The notes under the pieces: generated by a model
What the model was told of the DNA's origin: nothing
The model's input: the letters and a program-made list of their open reading frames with translations, nothing else
The model's database searches: none
Made by a program: the position numbers and the translations under genes
Source: Paractinoplanes atraurantiacus
GTDB taxonomy: Bacteria > Actinomycetota > Actinomycetes > Mycobacteriales > Micromonosporaceae
Reading direction: 5' to 3'
Length of the DNA: 64,000 nt
NCBI RefSeq assembly: GCF_900215205.1
Contig: NZ_OBDY01000022.1
Span: 1-64,000, forward strand
Part shown: in pieces, positions 8,874 to 17,733 of the stretch
Layout: the number at the start of each line of letters is the position of its first letter
Position numbering within the stretch: the stretch's first letter is position 1

Positions 8874-9665
8874 TCACAGGACGGTGGTGAGCACGCCACC
8901 GTCGACACGCATGGAAGACCCGTTGATCGCGGACGCGACCGGACTGGCCAGGAAGGTCACCGCGTCCGCGATCTCGGCCGGCTCGATGAAACGCCCCAAC
9001 AGAGACGTCGCGTTGGCCCCGATGATCGCCGCCTTCATCTGCTCCTCGGGAATCTGCTGACGGCCGGCCAGCGCCTGAACGGTGGTGGCGACGCCGTCGG
9101 AGTAGGTGGGGCCACCCAGCACCGAGTTGACGGTCACGGCGGTGCCCTTGGTGAGCTTCGCCAGCCCGTTGCCGACGGCGAGCACGGCGGTCTTGGAAGC
9201 GCCGTAGTGAATCATGTCGGCCGGGACGTCGACCCCCGACTCGCTGCTGACGAACACGATCCGGCCCCATCCCCGCTCGAGCATCCCGGGCAGGAGCCGC
9301 CGGGCCAGCCGAACCCCGCTGAGCACGTTGACCTCGTAGTAGAGCCGCCAGTCGTCGTCGGAGATGAGCTCGAAGGGCTTGAGCTCGAAAAGCCCGACAT
9401 TGTTGACCAGAATGTCGACGCTCGGGAGCTGGTCGCACAGCCGCTCGACGTCAGCGGCGATCGCGAAGTCGGCCGGCACGCCACTGACGGACGCCCCGGG
9501 CACCTCACGGCGCAACTCTTCGACGGCCTTGCCGAGCCTCGCTGCGTCGCGCCCGTTGAGAACCACCTCGGCACCCTCCCCGGCCAGGGCCTTGGCGGTG
9601 GCGTAGCCGATGCCCTGGCTGGATCCGCTGACGAAAGCGGTCTTACCGGCGAGCTGCAGATCCAT
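8874..9665 (-). CDS. SDR family oxidoreductase
   Basis: A 263-residue classical short-chain dehydrogenase: cofactor motif SGSSQGIG at about residues 14-21, NNVG near residue 90, catalytic Ser in VSSESG and the YGASK active-site motif, ending in the usual DGGVLTTVL. NGRDAARLG after beta-2 suggests NADP(H). Start ATG 9665 has a very strong GAGGAGG site. It converges with the MFS gene (1 base apart) and diverges from the LuxR gene. Substrate unknown. Confidence 0.9.
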   Translation of the reverse strand: MDLQLAGKTAFVSGSSQGIGYATAKALAGEGAEVVLNGRDAARLGKAVEELRREVPGASVSGVPADFAIAADVERLCDQLPSVDILVNNVGLFELKPFELISDDDWRLYYEVNVLSGVRLARRLLPGMLERGWGRIVFVSSESGVDVPADMIHYGASKTAVLAVGNGLAKLTKGTAVTVNSVLGGPTYSDGVATTVQALAGRQQIPEEQMKAAIIGANATSLLGRFIEPAEIADAVTFLASPVASAINGSSMRVDGGVLTTVL

Positions 9666-9772
9666 ACGTCCTCCTCGAGACAGGCCACCATCCGGCGGCT
9701 GGTCCCAGGTTGCCGCGCCCCGATGAGCATCCGATGAGCACGGCCTTCGGCGGCTACCGATAAAGTTCGGCC

Positions 9773-12454
9773 ATGGGCGGTCCCACCAGCGAGTTGGTCG
9801 GCCGGTCGCAGGAGATCGACCGGCTCACGGGCGTGCTGACCGGTGATCTTCGGGCCCTGGTGGTCGAGGGGGACGCGGGGGTCGGCAAGACCGCGCTGCT
9901 GGATGATTTCGGCCGGCGTGCCCGGGCCGAGGGCTGGTCGGTGGCCCGGTACCAGTGTGTGGAGGCCGAGCGCGACTTCCCGTACTCCGCGCTGGACCAG
10001 ATCCTGCGGCCGCTCGTGGGCTACGCCGGCGAGCTGGCCGACCATCAGCGCCACGCCGTGGACGTCGTCCTCGGGCGCACGGTCGGCGATGCTCCCGGCG
10101 TGATGGCCCTGGGCACCGCGGTTCTCAGTCTCCTCGTGCTGGCCGGCGCCGATCGCCCCCGGGCGGTCATCGTCGACGACGCGCACTGGATGGACGCCGC
10201 GAGCGGCCAGGTGCTGATGTTCGTGGCTCGCCGGCTCAGCGGGCCCCCGGTGTGCGTCATGCTCGGCGTGCGCACCGGAGAGCCCACCGACCTCGACATC
10301 ACCGGCATCGCGCATGTCGACGTCCGCCCCCTCGACCCGGCGAGCGCGGCCGAGCTCCTCGACGCTCGTCACCCTGGTCTGTCCCCGGAGCTGCGGGCCG
10401 AGGCGCTGCGGTGGGCTGTGGGCAATCCGCTGGCCCTCACCGAGTTGCCGGCGTCGCTGGCCGCCCGGTCGCCGGCGGCTTCGCGGGTGGAGCTGCCGCT
10501 GCCGCGGCGCCTCGAGCAGGTCTACGCCCAGCGACTCGGCCGGCTGCCCGACGACGAGAGGTTCGCCCTTCTGCTCCTCGCGCTCGACGGCGTCGCGGAC
10601 GCCCTCCCGTACCGTCTGGACGGGGCCCGCGCGGCCGGGCTGGTGGACCAACATCGGCCCGACGACCGGCCTTCGTTCCGGCACCCCCTGGTGCGCTCGG
10701 CGGTGGTCGGCTCGGCCCGGCTGGAGCAGGTGCGGGCCGCGCACCTGATGCTGGCCGAGGTCCGGGGGCACGATCCACTGCGACGGGCCCACCATCTCGC
10801 GGCGGCCACCGACGCGCCCGACGAGACCATCGCGCGCCAGGTGCAGCTGGGCGCGGAGTACGCGGTTCACCGCGGCGGAGCCGCCGTCGCGGTGCAGCTG
10901 CTGGTCCGAGCGGCGGCGCTCAGCGAGCAGCCGGACCGGCGTGAGCGCCGCCTCGCCGACGCTGCCTTCGCCGCCACCCGTGCCGGCCTCCTCGATGAGG
11001 CCGCCAGGCTGGTGGGGCGGCTCGACCGGCTCAGCGGCGACCTGGTCGCACCGTCGACGTTGCTCACCGACGCCACCTTGCAGCTCTACCGCCACGGTGC
11101 CGTCGGGCCGACGCATCGCCTGGTCCTGGACCTGGTCCGGCGGCAGGGCCACGATCTCGACGACGAGACGCTCGCCCGCCTCGTCGGCCTGCTGCTGCCG
11201 CTCTGCATGTACTCGGCCGACCCGGGCCTCTGGGAGCGGACCGAGCCCGTGATCGACGAGTACGCCGACCGGCTCAGCCCGGTGACCCTGCTGGTCCGCG
11301 ATGTCGGAGGTGATCTGCTGCGCCATGCCGACGGGGCCCGTGACCGTGTGGCCGAGGCGTTCACCCGGTCCGGCCGCACGACCTTCGAGGGGACGATCCT
11401 GGCGCTCTGCGCCTACTTCGTGGACTCCCTCGGCGAGCATCGCCCCCTCGTCGACCGGATGGTGGAGCGCGAGGCGGAGGCCGGGTCCCTGACCGACGTG
11501 ATGACGTTGCTGCACCTGACGCTGCTCGACGAGACGGTGCGGGGACGGTGGGACGATGCCGCGAGGAGCTTCGCTCGCGGCCTGGAGCTGAGCGCCCGCC
11601 TCGGGAACGAGATGTTCGGTTACCTCTACCGCGCGTTCTACGCGCGCGTCCTGGCTCAGCGCGGCGACATCGCGGGCGCCCGTGAGCTGGGCCTGGCGGT
11701 GGACCTCTGGGCGCGACCCCGCGGCCTGGGGGTGATGGTCCAGCACGTCGAGGCGGCCGCGCTCGCCGGATCGCTGGCGATCGGTGCCTACGACGCGGCG
11801 TGGACTCACGCGCTCGGCCTCACCTCGCCCGGCTCCTTCCGGCCGTACGTGCACGAGTCATTCCGGTGCGTGCTCGACGTCGTCGAGGCCGGGATGGCCA
11901 GCGGCCACGTCGACGAGGCGCGCCGGCACGCCGAGGCGGCGGCGGCTCGGCACGTGGGTGCGGTGTCGCCCCGGATGGACATGCTGTGCACGGCGGCCCT
12001 GGCGATCACGGACGCCACCGAGGAGGCCGGCCGGCTGTTCGAGGCGGCGACCGGCCACCCGGCTGCGGCTTCCTTCCCGTTCGACCTCGCCCGCGTCAGC
12101 CTCGCGCACGGCCGGTGGCTGCGGCGCAGGCAGGACCTGCCGGGCGCCCGCGCCGCCCTGAGGCGTGCCGTCGACCTGTTCGACGGGCTCGGCAGTCCGC
12201 CGTGGGCCGAGCGCGCCTCGCACGAGCTCTCGTTGGCGGGGGCGTCCGCCGACCACCTCACACTCCTGACGGCGCAGGAGATGCGCATCGTCGAGCTAGC
12301 CGCGTCCGGGCTGACCAACAAGCAGATCGGCGCTCAGCTGTTCCTGTCGCCCCGCACGGTGGCCACCCACCTCTACCGCGCCTTCCCCAAGCTCGGCATC
12401 ACCTCGCGCGCCGCCCTGCGCGACGCGCTCGCCGGCACCTACGTCGACAGGTGA
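9773..12454 (+). CDS. Large ATP-binding LuxR-family regulator (LAL type)
   Basis: This 893-residue protein has an N-terminal AAA/STAND ATPase with Walker A GDAGVGKTALL (about residues 35-45) and Walker B AVIVDDAHW (about 132-140), a long helical TPR-like middle, and a C-terminal LuxR helix-turn-helix (LTAQEMRIVELAASGLTNKQ, then RTVATHLYRAFPKLGI). Such MalT/LAL proteins are signal-activated transcription activators, and actinomycetes have many. It is transcribed divergently from the SDR gene, a possible target. An 11-base direct repeat GATGAGCATCC/GATGAGCACGG in the shared upstream region could be a binding site. Confidence 0.92.
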   Translation: MGGPTSELVGRSQEIDRLTGVLTGDLRALVVEGDAGVGKTALLDDFGRRARAEGWSVARYQCVEAERDFPYSALDQILRPLVGYAGELADHQRHAVDVVLGRTVGDAPGVMALGTAVLSLLVLAGADRPRAVIVDDAHWMDAASGQVLMFVARRLSGPPVCVMLGVRTGEPTDLDITGIAHVDVRPLDPASAAELLDARHPGLSPELRAEALRWAVGNPLALTELPASLAARSPAASRVELPLPRRLEQVYAQRLGRLPDDERFALLLLALDGVADALPYRLDGARAAGLVDQHRPDDRPSFRHPLVRSAVVGSARLEQVRAAHLMLAEVRGHDPLRRAHHLAAATDAPDETIARQVQLGAEYAVHRGGAAVAVQLLVRAAALSEQPDRRERRLADAAFAATRAGLLDEAARLVGRLDRLSGDLVAPSTLLTDATLQLYRHGAVGPTHRLVLDLVRRQGHDLDDETLARLVGLLLPLCMYSADPGLWERTEPVIDEYADRLSPVTLLVRDVGGDLLRHADGARDRVAEAFTRSGRTTFEGTILALCAYFVDSLGEHRPLVDRMVEREAEAGSLTDVMTLLHLTLLDETVRGRWDDAARSFARGLELSARLGNEMFGYLYRAFYARVLAQRGDIAGARELGLAVDLWARPRGLGVMVQHVEAAALAGSLAIGAYDAAWTHALGLTSPGSFRPYVHESFRCVLDVVEAGMASGHVDEARRHAEAAAARHVGAVSPRMDMLCTAALAITDATEEAGRLFEAATGHPAAASFPFDLARVSLAHGRWLRRRQDLPGARAALRRAVDLFDGLGSPPWAERASHELSLAGASADHLTLLTAQEMRIVELAASGLTNKQIGAQLFLSPRTVATHLYRAFPKLGITSRAALRDALAGTYVDR

Positions 12455-12533
12455 AGTCATTCGACTGACAGCGACCGCGTGATCCGTCGCGAGGCTGGTG
12501 GCGAAGCCTTCGACACACGGATGCGAGAACAGA

Positions 12534-13367
12534 ATGCCCAAGATCACGGTAGGCGCCGAGAACGGCGCGCCGGTGGAGCTGTACTACGAAGCTCACGGGA
12601 GTGGGGCGCCGGTCGTCCTCGTCCACGGATGGCCGCTGAGCGGCCGGTCCTGGGAGAAGCAGGTCACCGCCCTCGTGGAGGCCGGATACCAGGCCGTCAC
12701 CTACGACCGCCGCGGGTTCGGCCACTCCACGCCGACCTGGGACGGCCACGACTACGACACCATCGCGTCCGACCTCGACGCCCTGCTCACCCATCTCGAC
12801 CTGTCCGGCGTGACGCTGGTCGGCTTCTCCGCCGGTGGCGGCGCGGTCGCCCGCTACATCGCCCACCACGGCACGGCCCGCGTCGCCAAAGCGGTGCTCG
12901 CGAGCTCGGTCACCCCGTTCCTGCACGTCACCGAGGGCAACCCCGAGGGCGGGCTCGACGACGGCACGATCGCGCACTTCGAGTCCGGCATCCGCGCCGA
13001 CCGGCCCGGCTTCGCCGACCAGTTCGTCACGCTGCTCTACTCCGCTTCCGGCACGTCCTCGGTCAGCGAGGCGCAGCGTCTTTTCGCACGCGACCAGGCC
13101 AGCCTGGCGTCGGCGCGGGCCACTCTCACCGGTCCTTCGCAGTTCGGGCGCACCGACTTCCGGCCCGACCTGGAGAAGTTCGACGTGCCGACACTGGTCA
13201 TCCACGGTGACTCGGATGCGGTCGTGCCGTTCCACGTCAGCGGCCGCCGGTCGGCCGCCGCGATCCCCGGCAGCGAACTGGTCCTGATCGAGGGTGGCCC
13301 GCACGGCGTCAACGTCTCGCACGCCGACGAGTTCAACACGGCGCTGCTCGCCTTCCTCGCCCGCTGA
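12534..13367 (+). CDS. Alpha/beta hydrolase, non-haem chloroperoxidase/esterase type
   Basis: A 277-residue cytoplasmic alpha/beta hydrolase. HGWPLSGRSW holds the oxyanion-hole region, GFSAGGG the nucleophile Ser, HGDSDAVVP the acid, and GGPHGVNVSH the catalytic His. This is the arrangement of cofactor-free haloperoxidase/arylesterase proteins; the natural substrate is unknown. ATG 12534 fits the family N-terminus (MPKITV). It lies 79 bases after the LuxR gene and 18 bases before a second hydrolase, suggesting one operon that the regulator could control. Confidence 0.88.
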   Translation: MPKITVGAENGAPVELYYEAHGSGAPVVLVHGWPLSGRSWEKQVTALVEAGYQAVTYDRRGFGHSTPTWDGHDYDTIASDLDALLTHLDLSGVTLVGFSAGGGAVARYIAHHGTARVAKAVLASSVTPFLHVTEGNPEGGLDDGTIAHFESGIRADRPGFADQFVTLLYSASGTSSVSEAQRLFARDQASLASARATLTGPSQFGRTDFRPDLEKFDVPTLVIHGDSDAVVPFHVSGRRSAAAIPGSELVLIEGGPHGVNVSHADEFNTALLAFLAR

Positions 13368-13385
13368 AAACAGTAAGGAACGACT

Positions 13386-14234
13386 ATGTTCTCTCTCTCG
13401 AAGAAGACCCGCCGGCTGGCGATCGGAGCGGCCGGCCTGGGCGCGCTGATCGCCCTGACCGGGGTCGCCGGCCCGGCCGTCGCCGGAACCGGCCTGCTGC
13501 ACCACGGCAAGGACAAGCCGACCGTCGTCCTCGTGCACGGCGCGTGGGCCGACGGCTCCAGCTGGGACAAGGTGGCCGCCAAGCTCCAGCACGACGGCTA
13601 CACCGTGGTGACACCGCCGAACACGCTGACCGGCGTGAGTGACGACGCGGCGAACCTGCGGGCGTACCTGGACACGATCACCGGACCGGTCGTGCTCGTC
13701 GGGCACTCGTACGGCGGCATGGTCATCACGAACGCCGCGCTGGGCGACAAGCAGGTCAAGGCCCTGGTGTACGTCGACGCGTACATCCCGGACAAGGACG
13801 ACACCGTGCTGTCGCTGACGACGGCCAAGCCGGGCTCGGTCTTCGCCGTCGCCGACACCTCCACCGTCTTCAACCAGGTGCCGATCCCGGGGAACAAGGA
13901 CGCCGGCAACCTGTACGTGAAGCCGTCGGTCTTCGGCAAGGCGTTCACCGGCGGCTTCGTGCCGGCCAAGGACGTGGCGCTGCTGGCGGCCCGGCAGCGG
14001 CCGCTGTCCTCGGCGGCCCTGGGTGAGAAGTCCGGTGCGCCGGCGTGGCGCTCCATTCCGTCCTGGTCGGTGATCGGCAAGCAGGACGCCGTCATCCCGC
14101 CGGCCGAGCAGGTAGTCATGTCCCAGCGGGCCAAGGCGCACACCATCGAGATCAACGCGCCTCACCTGTCGATGGTCACCGCGCCGGGTGCGGTCACCGG
14201 CCAGATCGAGGCGGCGGCCAAGGCCACCGACTGA
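13386..14234 (+). CDS. Secreted alpha/beta hydrolase
   Basis: This 282-residue protein begins with a basic MFSLSKKTRR and a hydrophobic core ending AGPAVAG, a signal peptide of Sec or possibly Tat type. The mature part has VVLVHGAWADGSSW (oxyanion region), GHSYGGM (nucleophile Ser), GKQDAVIPP (acid) and APHLSM (His). It resembles the short EstC-like esterase group. It lies 18 bases after the chloroperoxidase-type gene, likely in the same operon, and is followed by a strong inverted repeat at 14241-14281 that probably ends transcription. Confidence 0.88.
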   Translation: MFSLSKKTRRLAIGAAGLGALIALTGVAGPAVAGTGLLHHGKDKPTVVLVHGAWADGSSWDKVAAKLQHDGYTVVTPPNTLTGVSDDAANLRAYLDTITGPVVLVGHSYGGMVITNAALGDKQVKALVYVDAYIPDKDDTVLSLTTAKPGSVFAVADTSTVFNQVPIPGNKDAGNLYVKPSVFGKAFTGGFVPAKDVALLAARQRPLSSAALGEKSGAPAWRSIPSWSVIGKQDAVIPPAEQVVMSQRAKAHTIEINAPHLSMVTAPGAVTGQIEAAAKATD

Positions 14235-14240
14235 CACAGC

Positions 14241-14281
14241 AGCCGGCCGTGGCATCGCTCACCGCGGCGCCACGGCCGGCT
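14241..14281. terminator. Bidirectional stem-loop terminator
   Basis: A perfect 13-base inverted repeat, AGCCGGCCGTGGC (14241-14253) and GCCACGGCCGGCT (14269-14281), with a 15-base loop. It lies between the convergent hydrolase and MarR genes. There is no T-run, as is common in actinomycetes. Confidence 0.7.
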
Positions 14282-14287
14282 ACCTGG

Positions 14288-14719
14288 TCAGAAGCGGTGT
14301 GTCGACTCGGCCAGGCGGGTCAGGGCGGGCAGGGCCTGGACGATGGCGTCGCGGTCGGGCTTGTCGAGGTCGTCGAAGAGCTTGTCGATGGTGGCGGCGT
14401 AGTGGGCGTGGGTGCGCTCGACCAGGTCGCGGCCCGCGGTGGTGGTCTCGACCAGGACGCCGCGGCCGTCGGTGGGGTCGGGGACCCGCTTCACCAGGCC
14501 CGCCTTTTCCATGCGGCCGACCAGCTGGGTCATGCCGGGCTGGGACGCCCGCTCCTGGCGGGCCAGGTCGGTCAGGCGGATCGGGCCCTCGCGGCCCAGC
14601 CGCCGCAGGACCGAGAGCGCCACGGGGCTGGGGTTGTCCGGGCCCTCGAGCTGGCGCAGGAAGCGGACCAGCTGACCGAGCACCGGCAGCAGCTGGGATC
14701 CGCGACTGGGGGTTTCCAT
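14288..14719 (-). CDS. MarR family transcriptional regulator
   Basis: A protein of about 143 residues with a winged helix: LTDLARQERASQPGMTQLVG as the recognition region and DPTDGRG as the wing. ATG 14719 is preferred over the in-frame GTG at 14734 because the minus strand carries a -10-like CATAAT about 10 bases before it, which would make a nearly leaderless transcript. The start codon itself lies in an inverted repeat (CATAA-5-TTATG, 14717-14731), a plausible autoregulatory operator. It lies 26 bases downstream of the UspA gene on the same strand. Confidence 0.85.
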   Translation of the reverse strand: METPSRGSQLLPVLGQLVRFLRQLEGPDNPSPVALSVLRRLGREGPIRLTDLARQERASQPGMTQLVGRMEKAGLVKRVPDPTDGRGVLVETTTAGRDLVERTHAHYAATIDKLFDDLDKPDRDAIVQALPALTRLAESTHRF

Positions 14720-14731
14720 AACCCCATTATG
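14717..14731. promoter_or_regulatory. Inverted repeat at MarR start, possible operator/promoter
   Basis: CATAA and TTATG arms are separated by CCCCA. The site overlaps the chosen MarR start codon and supplies a CATAAT -10-like hexamer on the minus strand. Role is inferred from position only. Confidence 0.35.
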
Positions 14732-14745
14732 CACGGCGTGTCGAA

Positions 14746-15171
14746 TCAGGGGACGACCGTGACCGGCCAGCGCCCACAGCGTACGAGCTTGACCGCCAGC
14801 GAGCCCGCGATGCGATGCAGCACCTTAGCCGACTTGCCCACGATCACGGCGTCGGCCCTGGCCTCCTTGGCGGCGGCGATCAGTTCCGCGTACGGCTCGC
14901 CCGTGCGCACCTGGAAGCTCGCCTCGATGTCGAGCTGCGGCACATGATCGCGGAACGCCGCCCGCAGCTCGCGCTCGATCTCGTCCTGGGCCTCGATCGC
15001 GGTGGCCGCGGCGGCGCCGCTGTCGTCGCCCAGCGGGATCATCGTCGGCGGGCCCTTGCGGACGTACACCGCGATCAGCCGGCATCGCTGGCGCCGGGCC
15101 AACCCGGCCGCGTAGGCGGCGGCACGAAGGGACGACGTCGATCCGTCGACACCGACCAGGATGGCGCTCAT
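14746..15171 (-). CDS. Universal stress protein (UspA fold)
   Basis: A 141-residue single-domain Usp protein: ILVGVDGSTSSLRAA at the N-terminus and GKSAKVLHRIAGSLAVKLV near the C-terminus. The usual ATP-binding signature is G-x2-G-x9-G-S/T; here the second glycine position reads Ala (GKSAK), so nucleotide binding is less certain. The TetR gene at 15241 is divergent, and a MarR gene lies 26 bases downstream. Probable general stress role; no target known. Confidence 0.88.
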   Translation of the reverse strand: MSAILVGVDGSTSSLRAAAYAAGLARRQRCRLIAVYVRKGPPTMIPLGDDSGAAAATAIEAQDEIERELRAAFRDHVPQLDIEASFQVRTGEPYAELIAAAKEARADAVIVGKSAKVLHRIAGSLAVKLVRCGRWPVTVVP

Positions 15172-15240
15172 CTCAGCTCCCGTTCACTTGCCGGCAAGGC
15201 TATCCTGACGGAAACCGTTCAGCAATGCGCCGGGAGCCAC

Positions 15241-15849
15241 GTGACCACATCATCTTCGCCGGGGCGCCCCCGCGACCCGGAGGTCGACCGCCGGATCGCC
15301 CGGGCCGCGCTCGACGTCTTCGGTGACACCGGCTGGGCCGGCTTCGCCATGGAGACCGTGGCCCGCCGCGCCGGCGTCGGCAAGGCGTCGCTCTACCTGC
15401 GGTGGAGCAGCAAGCAGGCGCTGCTGACAGACGCGCTCGGCGAGGGCCTGCCCCGGGTCAGCGACGTCGACACCGGCACCCTGCACGGCGACCTGGTCGA
15501 GCTGGCCACCCAGATGCTCGGCCTCTACGCCGGGCCGTCCAGCCGGGCCGCGCTGCGCCTGTCGGTCGAGGCCGGCTCGATCCCCGGCGTGGCCGAGCAT
15601 TACGAGGCGCTGCGGCAGGCGCAGATCCTGGCCGCCCGGGCCATCGTGCGGCGGGGCATCGCCCGCGGCGAGCTGCCGGCCGCGGCGTCGGTCACGTTGC
15701 TGCTCGAGACGCTGATGGGCGGGGCCATGATGCACGCGCTGACCACACCGCCCGAGAGGCGCCCGGAGCTGGCGAACGACACGGCCGCTCACGCCCGCCG
15801 GCTGGTCGACTTCCTGATGCACTCGGTGACCGCGGGCGCCCACGCATGA
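15241..15849 (+). CDS. TetR/AcrR family transcriptional regulator
   Basis: A 202-residue regulator with an N-terminal HTH (IARAALDVFGDTGWAGFAME, then VGKASLYLRWSSKQALL) and a helical ligand-binding C-terminal part. GTG 15241 is chosen because CGGGAG lies 8 or so bases upstream and the HTH begins at about residue 12. Its stop overlaps the start of the metallo-beta-lactamase-fold gene (ATGA), so the two are coupled; the enzyme is the most likely regulated gene. Confidence 0.9.
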   Translation: MTTSSSPGRPRDPEVDRRIARAALDVFGDTGWAGFAMETVARRAGVGKASLYLRWSSKQALLTDALGEGLPRVSDVDTGTLHGDLVELATQMLGLYAGPSSRAALRLSVEAGSIPGVAEHYEALRQAQILAARAIVRRGIARGELPAAASVTLLLETLMGGAMMHALTTPPERRPELANDTAAHARRLVDFLMHSVTAGAHA

Positions 15850-16880
15850 TCGTCACCGGAACCGCCCAGCACCGGGCGTGGCAGGAGCGCGTCCTTCCGC
15901 CGGTCGAGCAGGTGCGTCCCGGCCTGTGGTCGATCCCCGTGCCGATACCGGACAACCCGCTGCGCTACACGCTCAGCTACGCCTTCACCGGCGAGGACGA
16001 CGGGGTCCTGCTGATCGACCCCGGCTGGGATTCGGCTGAGGGCCGGGCCGCCCTCACCGCGGGCCTGCTCACGGCCGGCGCCGCCATCGGCGAGGTCACC
16101 GGCGTCGTGGTCACTCACGTGCATCCCGACCACCACGGGCTCAGCGGCTGGCTGAGGGCCCAGGGCGCCTGGATCGGCATGCACCCGGCCGAGGCGGCGA
16201 CGCTTCCGAGCCGCTTGTGGAGCGACCGGCGCCCGTCGCAGGACCGGGACTGGCTCCGCCGGCACGGCGTTCCCCCGGCCGACGCCGAACGGCTGGCCAT
16301 CACGCCCGAGCGCATGCGCGGCCTGCTCGCCATGGCCGAGCCCGACCGGCTCGTCGAGGACGGCGACCTGCTGCCGCTGACCGGCCGCTCGGTGCGGGCG
16401 GTGTGGACGCCGGGGCACACCCCCGGCCATCTGTGCCTGCACGACGCGGAGGCCGGCCTCCTGCTCACCGGCGACCACCTGCTCCCCCGGATCAGCCCGA
16501 CGGTCGCGGTGCACCCCCGGGACGAGGGCGATCCGCTGAGCGCCTATCTGGAGTCCCTGGAGCAGACCGGCAAGTTCGCGGCCGAGGAGGCGCTGCCCGC
16601 CCACGAGTACCGCTTCCGCGGCATCGACAGCCGGGCCGCCGCGATGATCGGCCACCACGACGACCGCAACCGGGAGATCCTGCGCGCGCTCGACGCCCAG
16701 GGCACGGCCACCGCCTGGCAGATCGCCGCCGCCCTGACCTGGTCGCGCGGCTGGGCCAGCCTGCGCGGCCTGATGCGCCGGATGGCCCTCGGCGAAACCC
16801 TGGCCCACCTGCACCACCTGACCACCGTCGGCGCCGTCCGCCAAGCCGCTGAAGAACCGACGAGGTGGGCCCGCACCTGA
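15846..16880 (+). CDS. Metallo-beta-lactamase fold hydrolase
   Basis: A 344-residue cytoplasmic protein. Zinc ligands are seen in HVHPDHHG (HxHxDH motif, about residue 91), in the TPGHTPGH loop and in TGDHLL. A C-terminal extension (about residues 265-330) looks like a winged-helix cap, as in LACTB2-type and flavin-independent MBL proteins. Likely a thioesterase or hydrolase of activated esters; the substrate is unknown. It overlaps the upstream TetR gene by 4 bases. Confidence 0.88.
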   Translation: MIVTGTAQHRAWQERVLPPVEQVRPGLWSIPVPIPDNPLRYTLSYAFTGEDDGVLLIDPGWDSAEGRAALTAGLLTAGAAIGEVTGVVVTHVHPDHHGLSGWLRAQGAWIGMHPAEAATLPSRLWSDRRPSQDRDWLRRHGVPPADAERLAITPERMRGLLAMAEPDRLVEDGDLLPLTGRSVRAVWTPGHTPGHLCLHDAEAGLLLTGDHLLPRISPTVAVHPRDEGDPLSAYLESLEQTGKFAAEEALPAHEYRFRGIDSRAAAMIGHHDDRNREILRALDAQGTATAWQIAAALTWSRGWASLRGLMRRMALGETLAHLHHLTTVGAVRQAAEEPTRWART

Positions 16881-16916
16881 CGCCGCCGTCACGTATTCAC
16901 AGCGGCGCGGGCGTCA

Positions 16917-17571
16917 CGGGATCGGGCCGGTGCGGAGCTGCACCGTGACCTCGCTCCCGTAGCGAACGACGCGGCCCCCGGACGGCGGCGGCTTCCACAC
17001 CCAGGCGCCGGGGCCGGTCTGGCCGGCGAACCTCGGGACCAGGCCCGCGGCCACGGCGCTCTGGTGGGCGATGTTCTGGCGCAGCTCCTGGACGAACGGG
17101 ACCGTGGCCGGCGAGAAAGGCAGCAGGACGCGGCGGACCTGCTGGGCGCAGACCGCGCAGAACTCCCGGTCGATTTCGCGCATCCGGCAGTCGAACTGCG
17201 GACGGAACGCCCCGCAGCGGTAGTAGTGTGCGCCCTCGTACAGGCCGACGGTCGCCGCCGGGAGCAGTCGGCGTTGCGGGTCGCCGGGATCGGCGTGGCC
17301 GCCGCGACCAGCGAGCGTCACTTGAGGGTGGCGCGGTTGGTGTTGACTGTGACGTTGGGCTCGCCCGGCTCGACCGCCGGATGCCGGTCGCGGTCCGTGT
17401 CCACACCGCATCCGACGAAGTACTCGGACTCGTCGGCCAGGCCGAACGCCGAGTGGCCCAACTCGTGCAGGGCGATCTTTTCGGCCCCGGCGGCCAGGGA
17501 GTACGCGGCCGCGGCGCCACCCGAATCGCGCCCCTGGCGATTTGTGCGTTTGTGCGGCGAGTACTAGACAC
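16917..17571 (-). pseudogene. M64 (IgA-peptidase-type) metallopeptidase, decayed
   Basis: Reading the minus strand by eye, one frame gives ALHELGHSAFGLADESEYFV and GCGVDTDRDRHPAVEPGEPN, then NRATLK, typical of M64 zinc peptidases, with the HELGH zinc motif intact. It then meets TGA (17318-17320) where the family has Trp (LKW), continues to TRNADC, and shifts frame to VGLYEGAHYYRCGAF, FDCRMREIDREFCAVC and the C-terminal domain. The N-terminus is missing: an in-frame TAG lies about 17 codons before the conserved part. So there is 5' truncation, one nonsense codon and at least one frameshift. Confidence 0.82.
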
Positions 17572-17733
17572 CAGGGCCTAGCCCTTCCCGCTACGTGAAG
17601 GCGGTACGACGGTCCGTGATCGGCGCCGGAAACTCAAAAGGGTATGAGCTGCGGAATTGCATTTCCGGGTGATCAGGAAAGGTGATCTGACTAGTCAAGT
17701 CCGCCTATTGACCCTGCGTGCATGATGTTTGGC

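Noticed and set aside
9720..9741. Direct repeat GATGAGCA in the LuxR upstream region as a proven operator
   Set aside because: Two 8-base copies are too little evidence; noted only within the gene entry.
17318..17320. TGA in the M64 frame considered as selenocysteine or read-through
   Set aside because: The family has Trp at this place, a frameshift follows, and the N-terminus is missing, so decay is simpler.
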